The notes under the pieces are model-generated. The model worked only from the letters and a program-made list of their open reading frames with translations, had not been told where the DNA came from and made no database searches. A DNA stretch of 64,000 nucleotides, from assembly GCA_032595675.1 (NCBI GenBank), contig JAVQMD010000002.1:868001-932000 (forward strand), read 5' to 3'. The position numbers were made by a program, and so were the translations under genes. The DNA is from Candidatus Electrothrix rattekaaiensis. GTDB taxonomy: Bacteria; Desulfobacterota; Desulfobulbia; Desulfobulbales; Desulfobulbaceae. Positions 8,720-17,611 of this stretch are shown here, one piece after another. Numbering within the stretch: position 1 is the first letter of the stretch; every line of letters starts with the position of its first letter.

Positions 8720-9264
8720 TTGCCAATCAGCCCCAGCACCTTTTGCACAGCCAGCGGCACAGCAGCTGCGATTGCCGGACTGAGCTCTTCCTGGAAATCA
8801 TAGACATGCGCGGCCTCCACCGCGACAATATGCACCTGCGTATTATCAGGCAGGGATTCCCCCATGCTGCGGCCCAGCTTGAGGGCCTGCTTGAGCGAGA
8901 CATCATGGGCCGAGGCAGTGTGGCCGTGGATCAGGTCTTCCATGTCATCCAGAGTGAAACAGACCATCTCGCCCTGGGGGTGCTTGCCGGTGTTCAGGGC
9001 ATCAATGAGGATAACCCGGTCATAGCCGATGAGCCGTTCCATCAGGCTGAGGCCTGCCAGTGAGTAGCACTCAATGGTGATGGGCTGCTGTTCCTGGTCA
9101 TGCAGGCCGGGCAGGGGGGCATCACCCAAGGTAATGCCGCTCTGTTTGCTGACTTCCTCGGCGACCCGCCAGCCCACGCCGTCATCTCCGAGGATGGGGT
9201 TGCCGAGGCCGACTATGAGGGTGTACCGGGGAGATGGTATATCGTCTTGCATGGCAGGATTCAT
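8716..9264 (-). CDS. NiFe hydrogenase C-terminal maturation protease
   Basis: This 182-residue HycI/HoxM/FrhD-type endopeptidase removes the C-terminal tail of the hydrogenase large subunit after nickel insertion. The motif GLGNPILGDDGVGWR near residue 18 and the downstream IDALN and ASAHDVSL segments hold the family's acidic and His nickel ligands. Its likely substrate is MvhA (16143-17609), whose tail after DPCFGCATH fits. The ATG overlaps the stop of the restriction enzyme gene (ATGA), so translation may now depend on the inserted gene. The stop codon is provided by a REP-like repeat. Two further partial copies of its first third lie at 11591-11677 and 12125-12208. Confidence 0.92.
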   Translation of the reverse strand: MNPAMQDDIPSPRYTLIVGLGNPILGDDGVGWRVAEEVSKQSGITLGDAPLPGLHDQEQQPITIECYSLAGLSLMERLIGYDRVILIDALNTGKHPQGEMVCFTLDDMEDLIHGHTASAHDVSLKQALKLGRSMGESLPDNTQVHIVAVEAAHVYDFQEELSPAIAAAVPLAVQKVLGLIGK

Positions 9265-10295
9265 TGCTTTCTTCCCACCCTATAGACTGCTGATGGGGAA
9301 CGTATTTCTACGACGTCCTCTGACCAGTTCAGTGAAATCGGCTGCAATTCTGACAGATCCACATGCTCAATTTTGTGGATAGCCGGTTTGATGAATCGCT
9401 CTATAAAGACAGATATAACCGCTCCTGCTTGTTGAGCCATGTGCTGCCAGGCATCTTCTCCCAGAAAGCATTCTCCGCCGCATGCAAGAAATTTTGCAGA
9501 TAATTCCGTAAGTCTTGCTGAAGGGGTAGAGTCTAAGACCAAAAGAACCGGTTTTAGACCGGCAGCGGCAGCTTCTTCCGGGAAGGACAGCTCTTCAGCA
9601 AAGCGTCCTTGCCCACTTGCTGCGATAGTAACTCGTAATTTGAACTCATAAGCAGTTGATGTTGACGGCACAAGACAGTCGATCTGTCGTCCTTTATCGG
9701 TCGGAATCCCTTGGGCGTCAAGTCGTTTGACAGGCGAGTTTCGGGCACCTACCGGTTTTCCTCCGAGACAGCTTGCAAGCAATGGTTCAAACAGATACCC
9801 TGTTTCCTGAGCAGCCCTGTTGTCAATATCGTAAATCCACTTTCTCCAAACCATCCAGTGGGCTTGGAGTTCAATATCACAGGCACCGAATTCCAGCAAT
9901 GCTCTTGGGCCGATTTGATCCATTGTGGGGAGCGGTTGAAGTCGGAGTATCCTCCTGTATTTCATTCTGCGTCGGTGCAATGCAGCTAAATTTTCAATGA
10001 AGAGGCTGAAGTCGTTATCTTTCTCGAAGCAGTGCTGAAGGTATGATTGGATATCCGATGGATTGGAAGTGCCGACTTTCGTGTTTTCAAACCATGACAG
10101 AGGGATTGTATAGTAATCTGTATCAGGGAGATCAACAGGGGGAATAAGAAGTTTGTCGTGATCCCAGCCGAGATTTAGCAGTGCGAGAAAAATAAGTGCA
10201 TGTAATTCCGCATCTGAGATAATGACTTGTGCGTCTCCGGTTCCATGCATTTTGCATCGTGCATAAAGATCTCGGATAAAGGCGGAACTAGGCAT
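9261..10295 (-). CDS. Probable type II restriction endonuclease
   Basis: The product is about 344 residues and lies immediately downstream of a C5 methyltransferase gene, overlapping its end by 8 bases. It contains a plausible PD-(D/E)XK core in which GRQIDCLV is followed after a short loop by AYEFKLRV (D...EFK). The gene pair and arrangement argue for a cognate type II enzyme. I tentatively recall similarity to the ApaLI-like family, but cannot confirm a recognition site. A longer frame extends to 10373, but that start lies inside the methyltransferase, so I use the ATG at 10295. The stop overlaps the hydrogenase protease start. Confidence 0.75.
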   Translation of the reverse strand: MPSSAFIRDLYARCKMHGTGDAQVIISDAELHALIFLALLNLGWDHDKLLIPPVDLPDTDYYTIPLSWFENTKVGTSNPSDIQSYLQHCFEKDNDFSLFIENLAALHRRRMKYRRILRLQPLPTMDQIGPRALLEFGACDIELQAHWMVWRKWIYDIDNRAAQETGYLFEPLLASCLGGKPVGARNSPVKRLDAQGIPTDKGRQIDCLVPSTSTAYEFKLRVTIAASGQGRFAEELSFPEEAAAAGLKPVLLVLDSTPSARLTELSAKFLACGGECFLGEDAWQHMAQQAGAVISVFIERFIKPAIHKIEHVDLSELQPISLNWSEDVVEIRSPSAVYRVGRKQ

Positions 10296-11580
10296 ATGCT
10301 TTCTCGAACAGGGGTAATTGAATAGATTTTTTTCTGTGTTGCAACCGCAATAAAAGCTCGTTTGTTCGGGCAAGAGCAGGACTCATGGCGTTAGCTTTGG
10401 TCAGCACTGCGGCCAAAAGTTTTCCTTCTGATGATTGCTCAATGTGGAAGCCGTATTGCGTTTTAATGTGGTCGGCCAAAATAAACGCTAAGGCAGGAGG
10501 GATTGCATTGCCTATTTGTCGGATACGTTCTGAGGCACTACCGCAGAATGTAAAAGTGTCCGGGAATGTTTGTATTCTGGCGCATTCCCGTAAGGTTAAC
10601 GGTCTGTCTTGGGTCGGGTGGATCAACTCTCTGGTTGCAGCACCTGTAATCGTGAGGCAGGGTTGATCTGCATGCAGCCTTTTTACTCCAGATGGAGCAC
10701 CCCCGCGTTTTTCCGTCGGCATACCGTCCGCAACCCGTCGATTTGCCCGTTTTTTAAAGGAGTCATGCTGTAATCTCTCGGGCAGGTCTTTCATTGTCTG
10801 ACCGGGCTTGAGGGCGCAAATGCGTTCCTTTTGGATTCCTTGAATACTTGGTGAATAATGGTCATCTACTGTATGTTTTTTTTCTTCTCTGCCGAGAATA
10901 TTATGAGTTATTGGTAGAATCGTGTGTTCTCCGTACGTTTCGGCTGGAGCTGGCAGGTCGGCAATTGCATCTGAAATGGTGTTCTCTGCCTTGTTGAATA
11001 TTCTGCCGCTCACTTTGCTTGTCGGTCGGGGCATTGCAAAGTTCAGCCCCAGTCGGTTACCAAGTATGAACACCCGCTTCCGTCGTTGAGGGATGCCATA
11101 TTCATGGGAATATACTTTCTCAATTCGTATGGTGTATCCCAGCTCGATAAAGGCCTTGGCAGCTTCTGTTACATAGGTTCCTTTGTTTGCGGTAAGCAAC
11201 CCCTCTACATTTTCCATTACAAACCATTTTGGTTTCAATGTCCTGAGAGCGTGTACATAGCTTTTGAGGAGATGATTTCTCGGGTCATCCCAAAAACGGC
11301 TGCCTGCTGTGGAAAAGCCTTGGCAGGGTGGGCCGCCGATGAGGATGTCCAGCTGTTCCGGGAGCAGGTCAAGGTCGAGGAGTAGCTGGTTAAAGTCGAT
11401 GTTCTCTATATCAATCTGCTCGACTTTTGTGTTCGGGAAGTTTTCTTTATAGGTGGTAATAGCGGTCTTGTCGATATCAGAGGCGTATAGAATGTCAAAT
11501 CCATCCTGTTGAAAGCCGTATGAGCATCCGCCTGCGCCGCAGAAAAGGCTTATTGCTGTTGGGTTTGCTGTTTTTTTCAT
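10288..11580 (-). CDS. DNA (cytosine-5)-methyltransferase
   Basis: At 430 residues, this carries all the expected C5 methyltransferase motifs in order: I (FCGAGGCSYGF, residues 13-23), IV with catalytic Cys86 (GGPPCQGFS), VI (ENVEGL), VIII (QRRKRVFILG), and IX/X (RECARIQTFPD and QIGNAIPP). The enzyme methylates the recognition site of the adjacent nuclease, protecting host DNA. Its ATG overlaps the stop of a 63-codon chimeric frame (ATGA), and its own end overlaps the nuclease start. Confidence 0.95.
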   Translation of the reverse strand: MKKTANPTAISLFCGAGGCSYGFQQDGFDILYASDIDKTAITTYKENFPNTKVEQIDIENIDFNQLLLDLDLLPEQLDILIGGPPCQGFSTAGSRFWDDPRNHLLKSYVHALRTLKPKWFVMENVEGLLTANKGTYVTEAAKAFIELGYTIRIEKVYSHEYGIPQRRKRVFILGNRLGLNFAMPRPTSKVSGRIFNKAENTISDAIADLPAPAETYGEHTILPITHNILGREEKKHTVDDHYSPSIQGIQKERICALKPGQTMKDLPERLQHDSFKKRANRRVADGMPTEKRGGAPSGVKRLHADQPCLTITGAATRELIHPTQDRPLTLRECARIQTFPDTFTFCGSASERIRQIGNAIPPALAFILADHIKTQYGFHIEQSSEGKLLAAVLTKANAMSPALARTNELLLRLQHRKKSIQLPLFEKAYA

Positions 11581-11768
11581 TGTAACATGCTGCCTTGTTT
11601 ACTGACTTTTTTAGCTACCCGCCAGCCCACGCTGTCATCTCCGAGGATGGGGTTGCCTAGGCCGACTATGAGGGTGTGTTGCGCTTGGGCAAGAATGTGC
11701 GCATCCTCCAGAGTTTCTTCAGCGCGGTTTATTCGGTGTTGAACCAAGTCGTTTTTCCATTCTGTCAC
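11577..11768 (-). pseudogene. Chimeric remnant: HEPN N-terminus joined to protease fragment
   Basis: This 63-codon frame begins with GTG (11766-11768), overlapping the stop of the MNT gene. The first 28 or so residues (EWKNDLVQHRINRAEETLEDA) look like the first helix of a HEPN-domain protein, the usual partner of an MNT nucleotidyltransferase. It then switches to TLIVGLGNPILGDDSVGWR, the N-terminus of the hydrogenase maturation protease. The catalytic part of HEPN and the rest of the protease are missing. The stop overlaps the methyltransferase start. It probably encodes nothing active, but may still couple translation between its neighbours. Confidence 0.8.
11591..11677 (-). repeat. 85-bp partial copy of the protease gene (copy 2)
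   Basis: It aligns without gaps to 9138-9224 of the intact protease gene over the segment encoding the GLGNPILGDD motif through WRVAEEVSKQ, with roughly a dozen mismatches by eye. It shares the variant TTGCCTAGGCC with copy 3 against TTGCCGAGGCC in the intact gene, so copies 2 and 3 are closer to each other in that stretch. Confidence 0.9.
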
Positions 11769-12088
11769 AGTCTGACTCCCTCTCGCCGCACTTGTTGGTA
11801 AAACGGAACTGACCGGAAAAAAACACTTTTCCAGTCTTCAGAGTTTCTTACAATTGACGAGATAACCTCGCCCTGCTCCCATTCTATTTCATAAAGCCTG
11901 TGGCGGATACGATCTGTGCGTTCATCGCTGATGGGACCAGGAACCAACACAAGGAGATCCCAGTCCGATTCCGGTGCAGCATCACGCCGGGAACGCGACC
12001 CATAAAGAATAGTTTCTGCATCAGGCTCAATTTCCAAAACAGCTTGTTTTATCTGCTCAAGCAGTTTATTGCGTTTGTTGTGACTCAT
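11765..12088 (-). CDS. MNT-type minimal nucleotidyltransferase
   Basis: The product is 107 residues. The signature GSRSRRDAAPESDWDLLVLV (about residues 30-49) has the GS and D-x-D elements of the polymerase-beta-like fold. In HEPN/MNT toxin-antitoxin modules the MNT protein inactivates the HEPN RNase by AMP transfer. Here the downstream HEPN gene is cut after its first helix, so this looks like an orphan antidote. It overlaps the chimeric frame by four bases (GTGA). Confidence 0.88.
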   Translation of the reverse strand: MSHNKRNKLLEQIKQAVLEIEPDAETILYGSRSRRDAAPESDWDLLVLVPGPISDERTDRIRHRLYEIEWEQGEVISSIVRNSEDWKSVFFRSVPFYQQVRREGVRL

Positions 12089-12124
12089 TTATTTGCCTCA
12101 TTAATTTTCGTGAACTGAGCAGTT

Positions 12125-12208
12125 GCTTTGTTTGCTGACTTCCTCAGCGACCCACCAGCCCACGTCGTCATCTCCGAGGATGGGGTTGCCTAGGCCGACT
12201 ATGAGGGT
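12125..12208 (-). pseudogene. 85-bp partial copy of the protease gene (copy 3)
   Basis: Read on the minus strand it encodes TLIVGLGNPILGDDDVGWW and then VAEEVSKQ, the same segment as copy 2 and the intact gene. It has no start or remaining body of the gene. It sits between the MNT gene and the Gabija-like pair, marking the boundary of the two modules. Confidence 0.88.
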
Positions 12209-12296
12209 GGTTTCAGGTGGATGTTGTCGGGGAATGTTGTTATTTTTTGGGGAAACCATTGAGTCATCTTTCGATAAGAATATCTTTTAGCAAATG

Positions 12297-14219
12297 TTAT
12301 AGCTCTATTCCCATCTCTGCCAGAAAACGAGAAGGATGCTTTGACCAACCGAAGACTTTTTCCGAGAAGGTAAGTGTTAAGGTCTCCTGGGCGCGTGTTA
12401 TCGCAACGAAACAATTTCGACGTTCCTCTTGCATTTCAAGTGAGTTGCCACCTTTTTTAACAGCGGCCCAACTGGGTAATTGATCTTCGACGAGTCCCAT
12501 AAGATAGACGTGCTCGAACTCCATTCCCTTTGAGGCATGAATCGTAAAACAAGGAATAGCTTCTGGTGGCTTAGGAGGTGTCTTGGATGTGAGGTCGAGT
12601 TCATGAAGCAACTGATGTAGACTAACATCTTCTCCTTCAAATTTTTTGATTATCTCGGTAAGGAGTTGTTTCCATACTTCTCGCTCCTCCTTGAATTCGC
12701 TGAAGGCATTTTCATGTCGTGATGGGTTTTGGCATATTTCCGCCCATGTCAGAAGCTTTTCTGCGAAAGCATGATAATTAAGTGAATTTAGCAGTGGTTT
12801 GATATCTGTCTCAACTAGTTGTCTTGTACCCCCTTCTAGGGAGGGGCAGAGTTTAACTTCGTCAATCCAGGAGCGTAGAAGGTCTCTGTCGTCCGCAGAA
12901 GCACGGGAGAGGACTGGAGCGAGTTCAATACTTATACCTTCTATTTCGTAGAACGCTTTGGAAAGCCGAGCGAGCGACTGCTTGTCTTCTTTAGAATTAA
13001 CTAGTCGAAGAATCGCATGCAGCATCCTTAAAGGGGCACTCTTGAATTCGTTTTTACGGGTTGCGTAATATACTGGAATATTTGCTTCTTCAAGTTTTTT
13101 TCCAGCCAAGTCAAGAAGTTTTTTTGTTCGAGCGAGAACAGCGCAATCTTTTCGTTCGGTTGAGTTCCTTTGTGCTATATCTTGAGCTATCCATGCGGCT
13201 TCCTTGTTGATGTTTTTGAAGCGGAATATGCGCACAACGTCGCCGTTTTCGCCTTGCTTGACTGCTTTCAATGGTTTTTTCCCGGCAGATCGGTTGAGAT
13301 TTTTTTCAATTAGCGCGTTGGCCATTTTAATAACCAGCGGAGGACAGCGGTAATTTTCTGGAAGCTGTAGTGTCGAAATACTGAAATCATCTCTCAATGC
13401 CTGAATTCTTTTAGGACTGGCACCGTTCCACTGGTAGATAATCTGATCGTCGTCCGCTACGACAAACAGCGTAGAAGGGTCTGGCTGCGCGATAAGCGAG
13501 AGAATACGGTACTGAGAATGATTAGTATCTTGGAATTCATCAACAAGGATAGATTTGTAAACCTTGCGGATGTGTTTTACAAGAAATGGGTATTTACTCA
13601 GAAGGTCAAGTGCTTCAGCGATCAGACTTGGGAAATCAAGAGAATTATTCTGGTGCAGTGCATTACGGTATGCGGCGTAGACACGAGCCACAGGTATAGC
13701 GTTTTCTACGTTAGCTTGCTGGAGAAGAGATTCTGCCTGATCCGTCGGTATACATTTTTCAAGAAGTTGAGTGAGTACTGGAAGGAGTTGAGTAGCCCTG
13801 AAGTGGTTTGGCAATGAATTATCAAGATTTTTGTTTAGTCGAACCAAGACATCGTCCAGCAAAGCTTCGCGGTCGGCATCATTCGAAAGGATTTGGAAGT
13901 CAGGGCGGAAGTTAAGGTGACTTCCGTGTTGTTGAAGCAGCTCGGCCGCATAAGAATGAAAGGTGGTGAGCCGTACCCGACCAAGTTCACTAGGAACCAG
14001 TTCCTCGACTCTGCTGCGCATTTCAGCAGCAGCTTTATTGGTAAATGTTAACGCCAGAATTCGGAAATGCTGTCCTGCTGATTGTTCCAGAATTCGGGCG
14101 ATACGACAAGTCAGAACCCGCGTCTTTCCTGATCCAGGACCGGCGAGCACAAGAAGAGGTCCATTGTCCCATAATACAGCCTCGCTCTGATTTTCATTAA
14201 GTAATGATAAGTCAATCAT
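12297..14219 (-). CDS. gajB: UvrD/PcrA-like helicase, Gabija GajB-like
   Basis: This superfamily 1A helicase of 640 residues has the Q motif (LNENQSEAV), Walker A (AGPGSGKT, residues 26-33), motif II (VDEFQDTNHSQ), motif III (DDDQIIYQWNG), motif IV (LPENYRCPP), motif V (IHASKGMEFEHVYLMGL) and motif VI (FVAITRAQE). The ATG at 14219 is one base after the OLD nuclease stop. That pairing is the hallmark of Gabija antiphage systems and class 2 OLD loci. It is larger than the roughly 500-residue GajB of well-known Gabija loci, so assignment to a wider class 2 OLD-UvrD group is possible. The ORF extends upstream to 14312, but that part overlaps gajA. Confidence 0.85.
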   Translation of the reverse strand: MIDLSLLNENQSEAVLWDNGPLLVLAGPGSGKTRVLTCRIARILEQSAGQHFRILALTFTNKAAAEMRSRVEELVPSELGRVRLTTFHSYAAELLQQHGSHLNFRPDFQILSNDADREALLDDVLVRLNKNLDNSLPNHFRATQLLPVLTQLLEKCIPTDQAESLLQQANVENAIPVARVYAAYRNALHQNNSLDFPSLIAEALDLLSKYPFLVKHIRKVYKSILVDEFQDTNHSQYRILSLIAQPDPSTLFVVADDDQIIYQWNGASPKRIQALRDDFSISTLQLPENYRCPPLVIKMANALIEKNLNRSAGKKPLKAVKQGENGDVVRIFRFKNINKEAAWIAQDIAQRNSTERKDCAVLARTKKLLDLAGKKLEEANIPVYYATRKNEFKSAPLRMLHAILRLVNSKEDKQSLARLSKAFYEIEGISIELAPVLSRASADDRDLLRSWIDEVKLCPSLEGGTRQLVETDIKPLLNSLNYHAFAEKLLTWAEICQNPSRHENAFSEFKEEREVWKQLLTEIIKKFEGEDVSLHQLLHELDLTSKTPPKPPEAIPCFTIHASKGMEFEHVYLMGLVEDQLPSWAAVKKGGNSLEMQEERRNCFVAITRAQETLTLTFSEKVFGWSKHPSRFLAEMGIEL

Positions 14220-14220
14220 G

Positions 14221-15939
14221 TCAACCTCCAGCCAATTGAACAACACGGGCAATGATATCTTGGATTGTTTGTGGAATAGTTTCTGTCCCACGTTGTTTGA
14301 CTTCAGCAGCAATTACTTGAGCAAAGGCCGGTTTGCCGCCCGCCTTCTTAATGGCGGCTTTAATTAATTGCTTTGTTTTTTTTGCATCATCATGGACAGC
14401 ACTTTCAATATTGCTTTTGCTCTGAGAATTAATCATGTCGGTTATGATCTCATTATATCCCGAGTGCCAAAATTCATGTTCGATATCGACATGATCTAAT
14501 TTTCGCGCGTACTCCGTATTATTTTCATCTAGCAGATGTTTTTTTGCACGTTTCAGATAATCACTTCCGGCCTGGTCTCCATCTGCCATTAAAAACCATT
14601 GTATGCCCAGCGCATTGGCAAATTTCATGAGCGGTTCACCTTTGTCAATGACTTGGCTGATTTCAAGAACAGAAAAACTGACTTGATCCTGCGAATATCC
14701 CATGGACTCGAATAGTAATGGCATAAGATGAAAATCTGATTCACCTTCAACCAACAGCCAGCAGCGTGAAAATAGATAATGCCCTCTGGTAAAGCGTATG
14801 CTGTAGTCAATTGCTTGTAACTCTCGATCAGTGAATGAGCCTGTCTCAATACGTCCGATTTTCGTTTCTCCATTATGTTTATATAATCTGCGCAGTGCCG
14901 TGACAGGGACTCGTGAGACAAGATCACCTGAATGACTGGAAACAAGAACTTGACCGGACAGATCTTTCAGGAATGCTCCTAGTGATCGGATCGCAGAAGG
15001 ATGGAGGTGAGCTTCGGGTTCTTCCAGCACTAAAATAGGTGTTGATTCAGTGGTGTAGGCCTCGGATAGATTCGCCGTTACGAACGCTTGAAATAACATC
15101 AGCACAGCAAGGCTTTGAGTGCCTTCGCCATGTCGATGCATGGGAAGTTTCGCCCCGTAACTTGATCTTAAGTGAACTTGAATTTTTCCAACCATGTCGA
15201 AAATGCGGGTAGGGATTGCTTCTAATGCCACAGGGTCGGCTGAGTCCAGCGGAACAAGTCGCCCTGCGTTAGCAATTTTTTCCCTGACTTCAGCCAGTCC
15301 TACGTTTGCACTGATAACAGATGCATTGACTTCCTGAAGCATCTCTTCTATCCGTTGCTGCTGCTCCTCGGGGAGCTGGATAGATTTCAGAAATCCGCTC
15401 CAAAATTGACCTCGTTGCCCGAATTCTTGGGAGGCATCCCGAAGTGCTGAAAGAAAGAAGATAGGAATAAAACGGGAAATCAGATTGATCGGTGTGGCGT
15501 TTTTAAGAGGGAGTTCTGAGTTCCCTAAATCAAGAAAAGCCCATTTGGTTTGGAAGGAACTTGATTCCGCTTGGAAAGATCCTTTTGCCAGCAACCGAAT
15601 ATGATTCAAGCCATTTGTGTCTAGTTGAATTACGTCACTCAGTTGCTGAATAACAGTTTCTGGCCATTCGTCTTCCTGCTTTTCGGCAAAATGCAATATG
15701 ATTGAGATCGGATCAGCTGTTTGTGGTGTAGCTTTAGCATCTTTGAGATGGAAGTCGTATTCAGTAAATTGGCCGCCGCGTCGAACTCCGAAACCACGTT
15801 TGAGAACCATTCTGATGGCTTCCAATACACTTGATTTGCCAATGTTGTTTTCGCCGATGAGCACCGTTAATCCATCAAGAAAAAGGTGTAGCGAGCGGAT
15901 GCCTCGAAAGTTTTCTATTTTGATCTCTATAAGTTTCAT
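14221..15939 (-). CDS. gajA: OLD-family ATPase/TOPRIM nuclease, Gabija GajA-like
   Basis: The product is 572 residues. The N-terminal ABC-type ATPase has Walker A GENNIGKS (residues 29-36) and a Walker B/signature region with LEEPEAHLHPSAI and the SSHSGDL switch. The C-terminal TOPRIM domain has the glutamate motif LVEGESD (near residue 398) and the DGDQAGSD motif (near residue 452). GajA of Gabija is a sequence-specific nicking endonuclease held off by nucleotides and released in phage infection. Length is close to known GajA. A 203-base gap separates it from mvhA upstream; I see no convincing promoter there, so read-through from the hydrogenase operon is possible. Confidence 0.88.
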   Translation of the reverse strand: MKLIEIKIENFRGIRSLHLFLDGLTVLIGENNIGKSSVLEAIRMVLKRGFGVRRGGQFTEYDFHLKDAKATPQTADPISIILHFAEKQEDEWPETVIQQLSDVIQLDTNGLNHIRLLAKGSFQAESSSFQTKWAFLDLGNSELPLKNATPINLISRFIPIFFLSALRDASQEFGQRGQFWSGFLKSIQLPEEQQQRIEEMLQEVNASVISANVGLAEVREKIANAGRLVPLDSADPVALEAIPTRIFDMVGKIQVHLRSSYGAKLPMHRHGEGTQSLAVLMLFQAFVTANLSEAYTTESTPILVLEEPEAHLHPSAIRSLGAFLKDLSGQVLVSSHSGDLVSRVPVTALRRLYKHNGETKIGRIETGSFTDRELQAIDYSIRFTRGHYLFSRCWLLVEGESDFHLMPLLFESMGYSQDQVSFSVLEISQVIDKGEPLMKFANALGIQWFLMADGDQAGSDYLKRAKKHLLDENNTEYARKLDHVDIEHEFWHSGYNEIITDMINSQSKSNIESAVHDDAKKTKQLIKAAIKKAGGKPAFAQVIAAEVKQRGTETIPQTIQDIIARVVQLAGG

Positions 15940-16142
15940 TAATTCAGGCTCATTGCATTATTTGCAATTCCTATAAGCTGGAGAAAGGAACAATTTGATT
16001 GGTCAGTGTCGATAACTGTCAGCTTAAGAAGCGGAAGAGTCCTTGTCAACAAAGGAAAAGTTTGGAAGAAAAAAAGGCGAGGCAGTTGGTAGCAGCAGGC
16101 CAAGATGAGAGAACCCCATCCCGGCCCGTGAAATACAAACAG

Positions 16143-17609
16143 TTAATCCAAAAACTGCGTAATCACATCCACCAACTCACCACGCTGGTCGTGCAGCCGC
16201 ACCTCCAGCGGCATCTGCCCAGGCAGTGAATGAGTGGCGCAACCAAAGCAGGGATCATAGGCCCGGAAGGCCATTTCTACCATATTGAGCAAGCCTTCAT
16301 TGACCTTACCACCCTTAATCAGATGCTGCGCCGCCTTCTTGGTGCTCATCTGAATCGGGGCGTAGTTATTGGTGGTACCCACAATCAGGTTCACTTGAGT
16401 GAGGATGCCCCGCTCATCGGTCCAGTAATGATGGGTCAGGGTGCCGCGCGGGGCCTCGACAATGCCCACGCCTTCCGTCGGAATCTCTGTGGGTTTGCAG
16501 TGGACATCTGAAGAGGTGATATCCGGATCGGTTACCAGCTCCACCCAGCGTTCTGCCGCATAGAGCAGCTCAATCAGGCGGGCCCAGTGGATAGCTAGGC
16601 GCTGATGCACCGGCTTGCCGCCCAGAGTCTCGTACATCTTTTCATAATGTTCCTGAGCCAGCGGGGTGGCCATGCCGTCTGCCGCATTGAGGCGGGAGAG
16701 CGGGGTTGCCATGTACACGCCGGAATCCTTGCCATCAGTAAATCCCTTCCAGCCCACGTTTTTCAAGTAAGGGAACTTGAGATAGGTCCAAGGCTCGACA
16801 TGCTCGGCAAGATGATTCATGTACTCGTTGGGCGCGTACTTGCAAAATTCCTTGCCCTCAGGATCAACCACCCGCACCTTACCATCGTAGAAGTTGACCT
16901 TATTATTCTCGTCCACCATGCCCATATAATAGGTCTCATCGCGGTAGATATCACCGACAATCAGGTCCAGATAGGTTTGGTTGGCTAGAACGATGTCATT
17001 AAATGTCTGAAGACTGAACTGGGCAAACTCAATGGCCCAGCGGCCCATCTCCTCAATCTCTTTGCGCTCTTCCTCGCTGAGGATCTTGGTCACCCCGCCG
17101 GGGATGGCAACAGCCGGGTGGACCTTGCGGCCCCCGATCATCTCCACCACCTTATGACCGAATTTACGCATCTGGATGACCTTGCCGCCGATCTCCATAC
17201 CCACCTTATGGATAACCCCGAGGATGTTGCGCTCTGCTACCGGGGCATCCGGTCCGATGATGAAGTCCGGGCCGCCCAAGGTATAGAAATGGGTGGTATG
17301 GTCGGTACAGTAAAAAGCCATGTAAAGCAGCTCACGCAGTAGCTTGGCTGTGCGCGGCGGTGTGACCTGATAGGCGGCGTCAGCGGCCTTGGCAGCGGCC
17401 ATATGATGGGCTTCCGGGCAGACTCCGCAAATGCGGTTAGTCAGCAGGGGCATTTCCTCAATGGGGCGGCCCACGCAGAAGCGTTCAAAGCCGCGCAGTT
17501 CAGGGATCTGAAAATAGGAATTAGCAACGTCGCCCTTATCATCCAGAAAGATATCAATCTTCCCGTGTCCCTCAAGGCGAGTAATGGGATCAATAGTTAT
17601 GCGTTCCAT
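16143..17609 (-). CDS. mvhA: NiFe hydrogenase large subunit MvhA
   Basis: This is the catalytic subunit of the Mvh (F420-non-reducing) hydrogenase, 488 residues. The N-terminal nickel site is R59-ICGVC (Cys61, Cys64) and the C-terminal site is DPCFGC (Cys454, Cys457). A 28-residue tail follows ATH460 and would be removed by the maturation protease. With MvhG and MvhD it passes electrons from H2 to HdrABC for flavin-based bifurcation. A GAGGTG site overlapping the mvhG stop precedes the ATG. It is the last structural gene of the operon before the inserted defence block. Confidence 0.95.
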   Translation of the reverse strand: MERITIDPITRLEGHGKIDIFLDDKGDVANSYFQIPELRGFERFCVGRPIEEMPLLTNRICGVCPEAHHMAAAKAADAAYQVTPPRTAKLLRELLYMAFYCTDHTTHFYTLGGPDFIIGPDAPVAERNILGVIHKVGMEIGGKVIQMRKFGHKVVEMIGGRKVHPAVAIPGGVTKILSEEERKEIEEMGRWAIEFAQFSLQTFNDIVLANQTYLDLIVGDIYRDETYYMGMVDENNKVNFYDGKVRVVDPEGKEFCKYAPNEYMNHLAEHVEPWTYLKFPYLKNVGWKGFTDGKDSGVYMATPLSRLNAADGMATPLAQEHYEKMYETLGGKPVHQRLAIHWARLIELLYAAERWVELVTDPDITSSDVHCKPTEIPTEGVGIVEAPRGTLTHHYWTDERGILTQVNLIVGTTNNYAPIQMSTKKAAQHLIKGGKVNEGLLNMVEMAFRAYDPCFGCATHSLPGQMPLEVRLHDQRGELVDVITQFLD

Positions 17610-17611
17610 GA

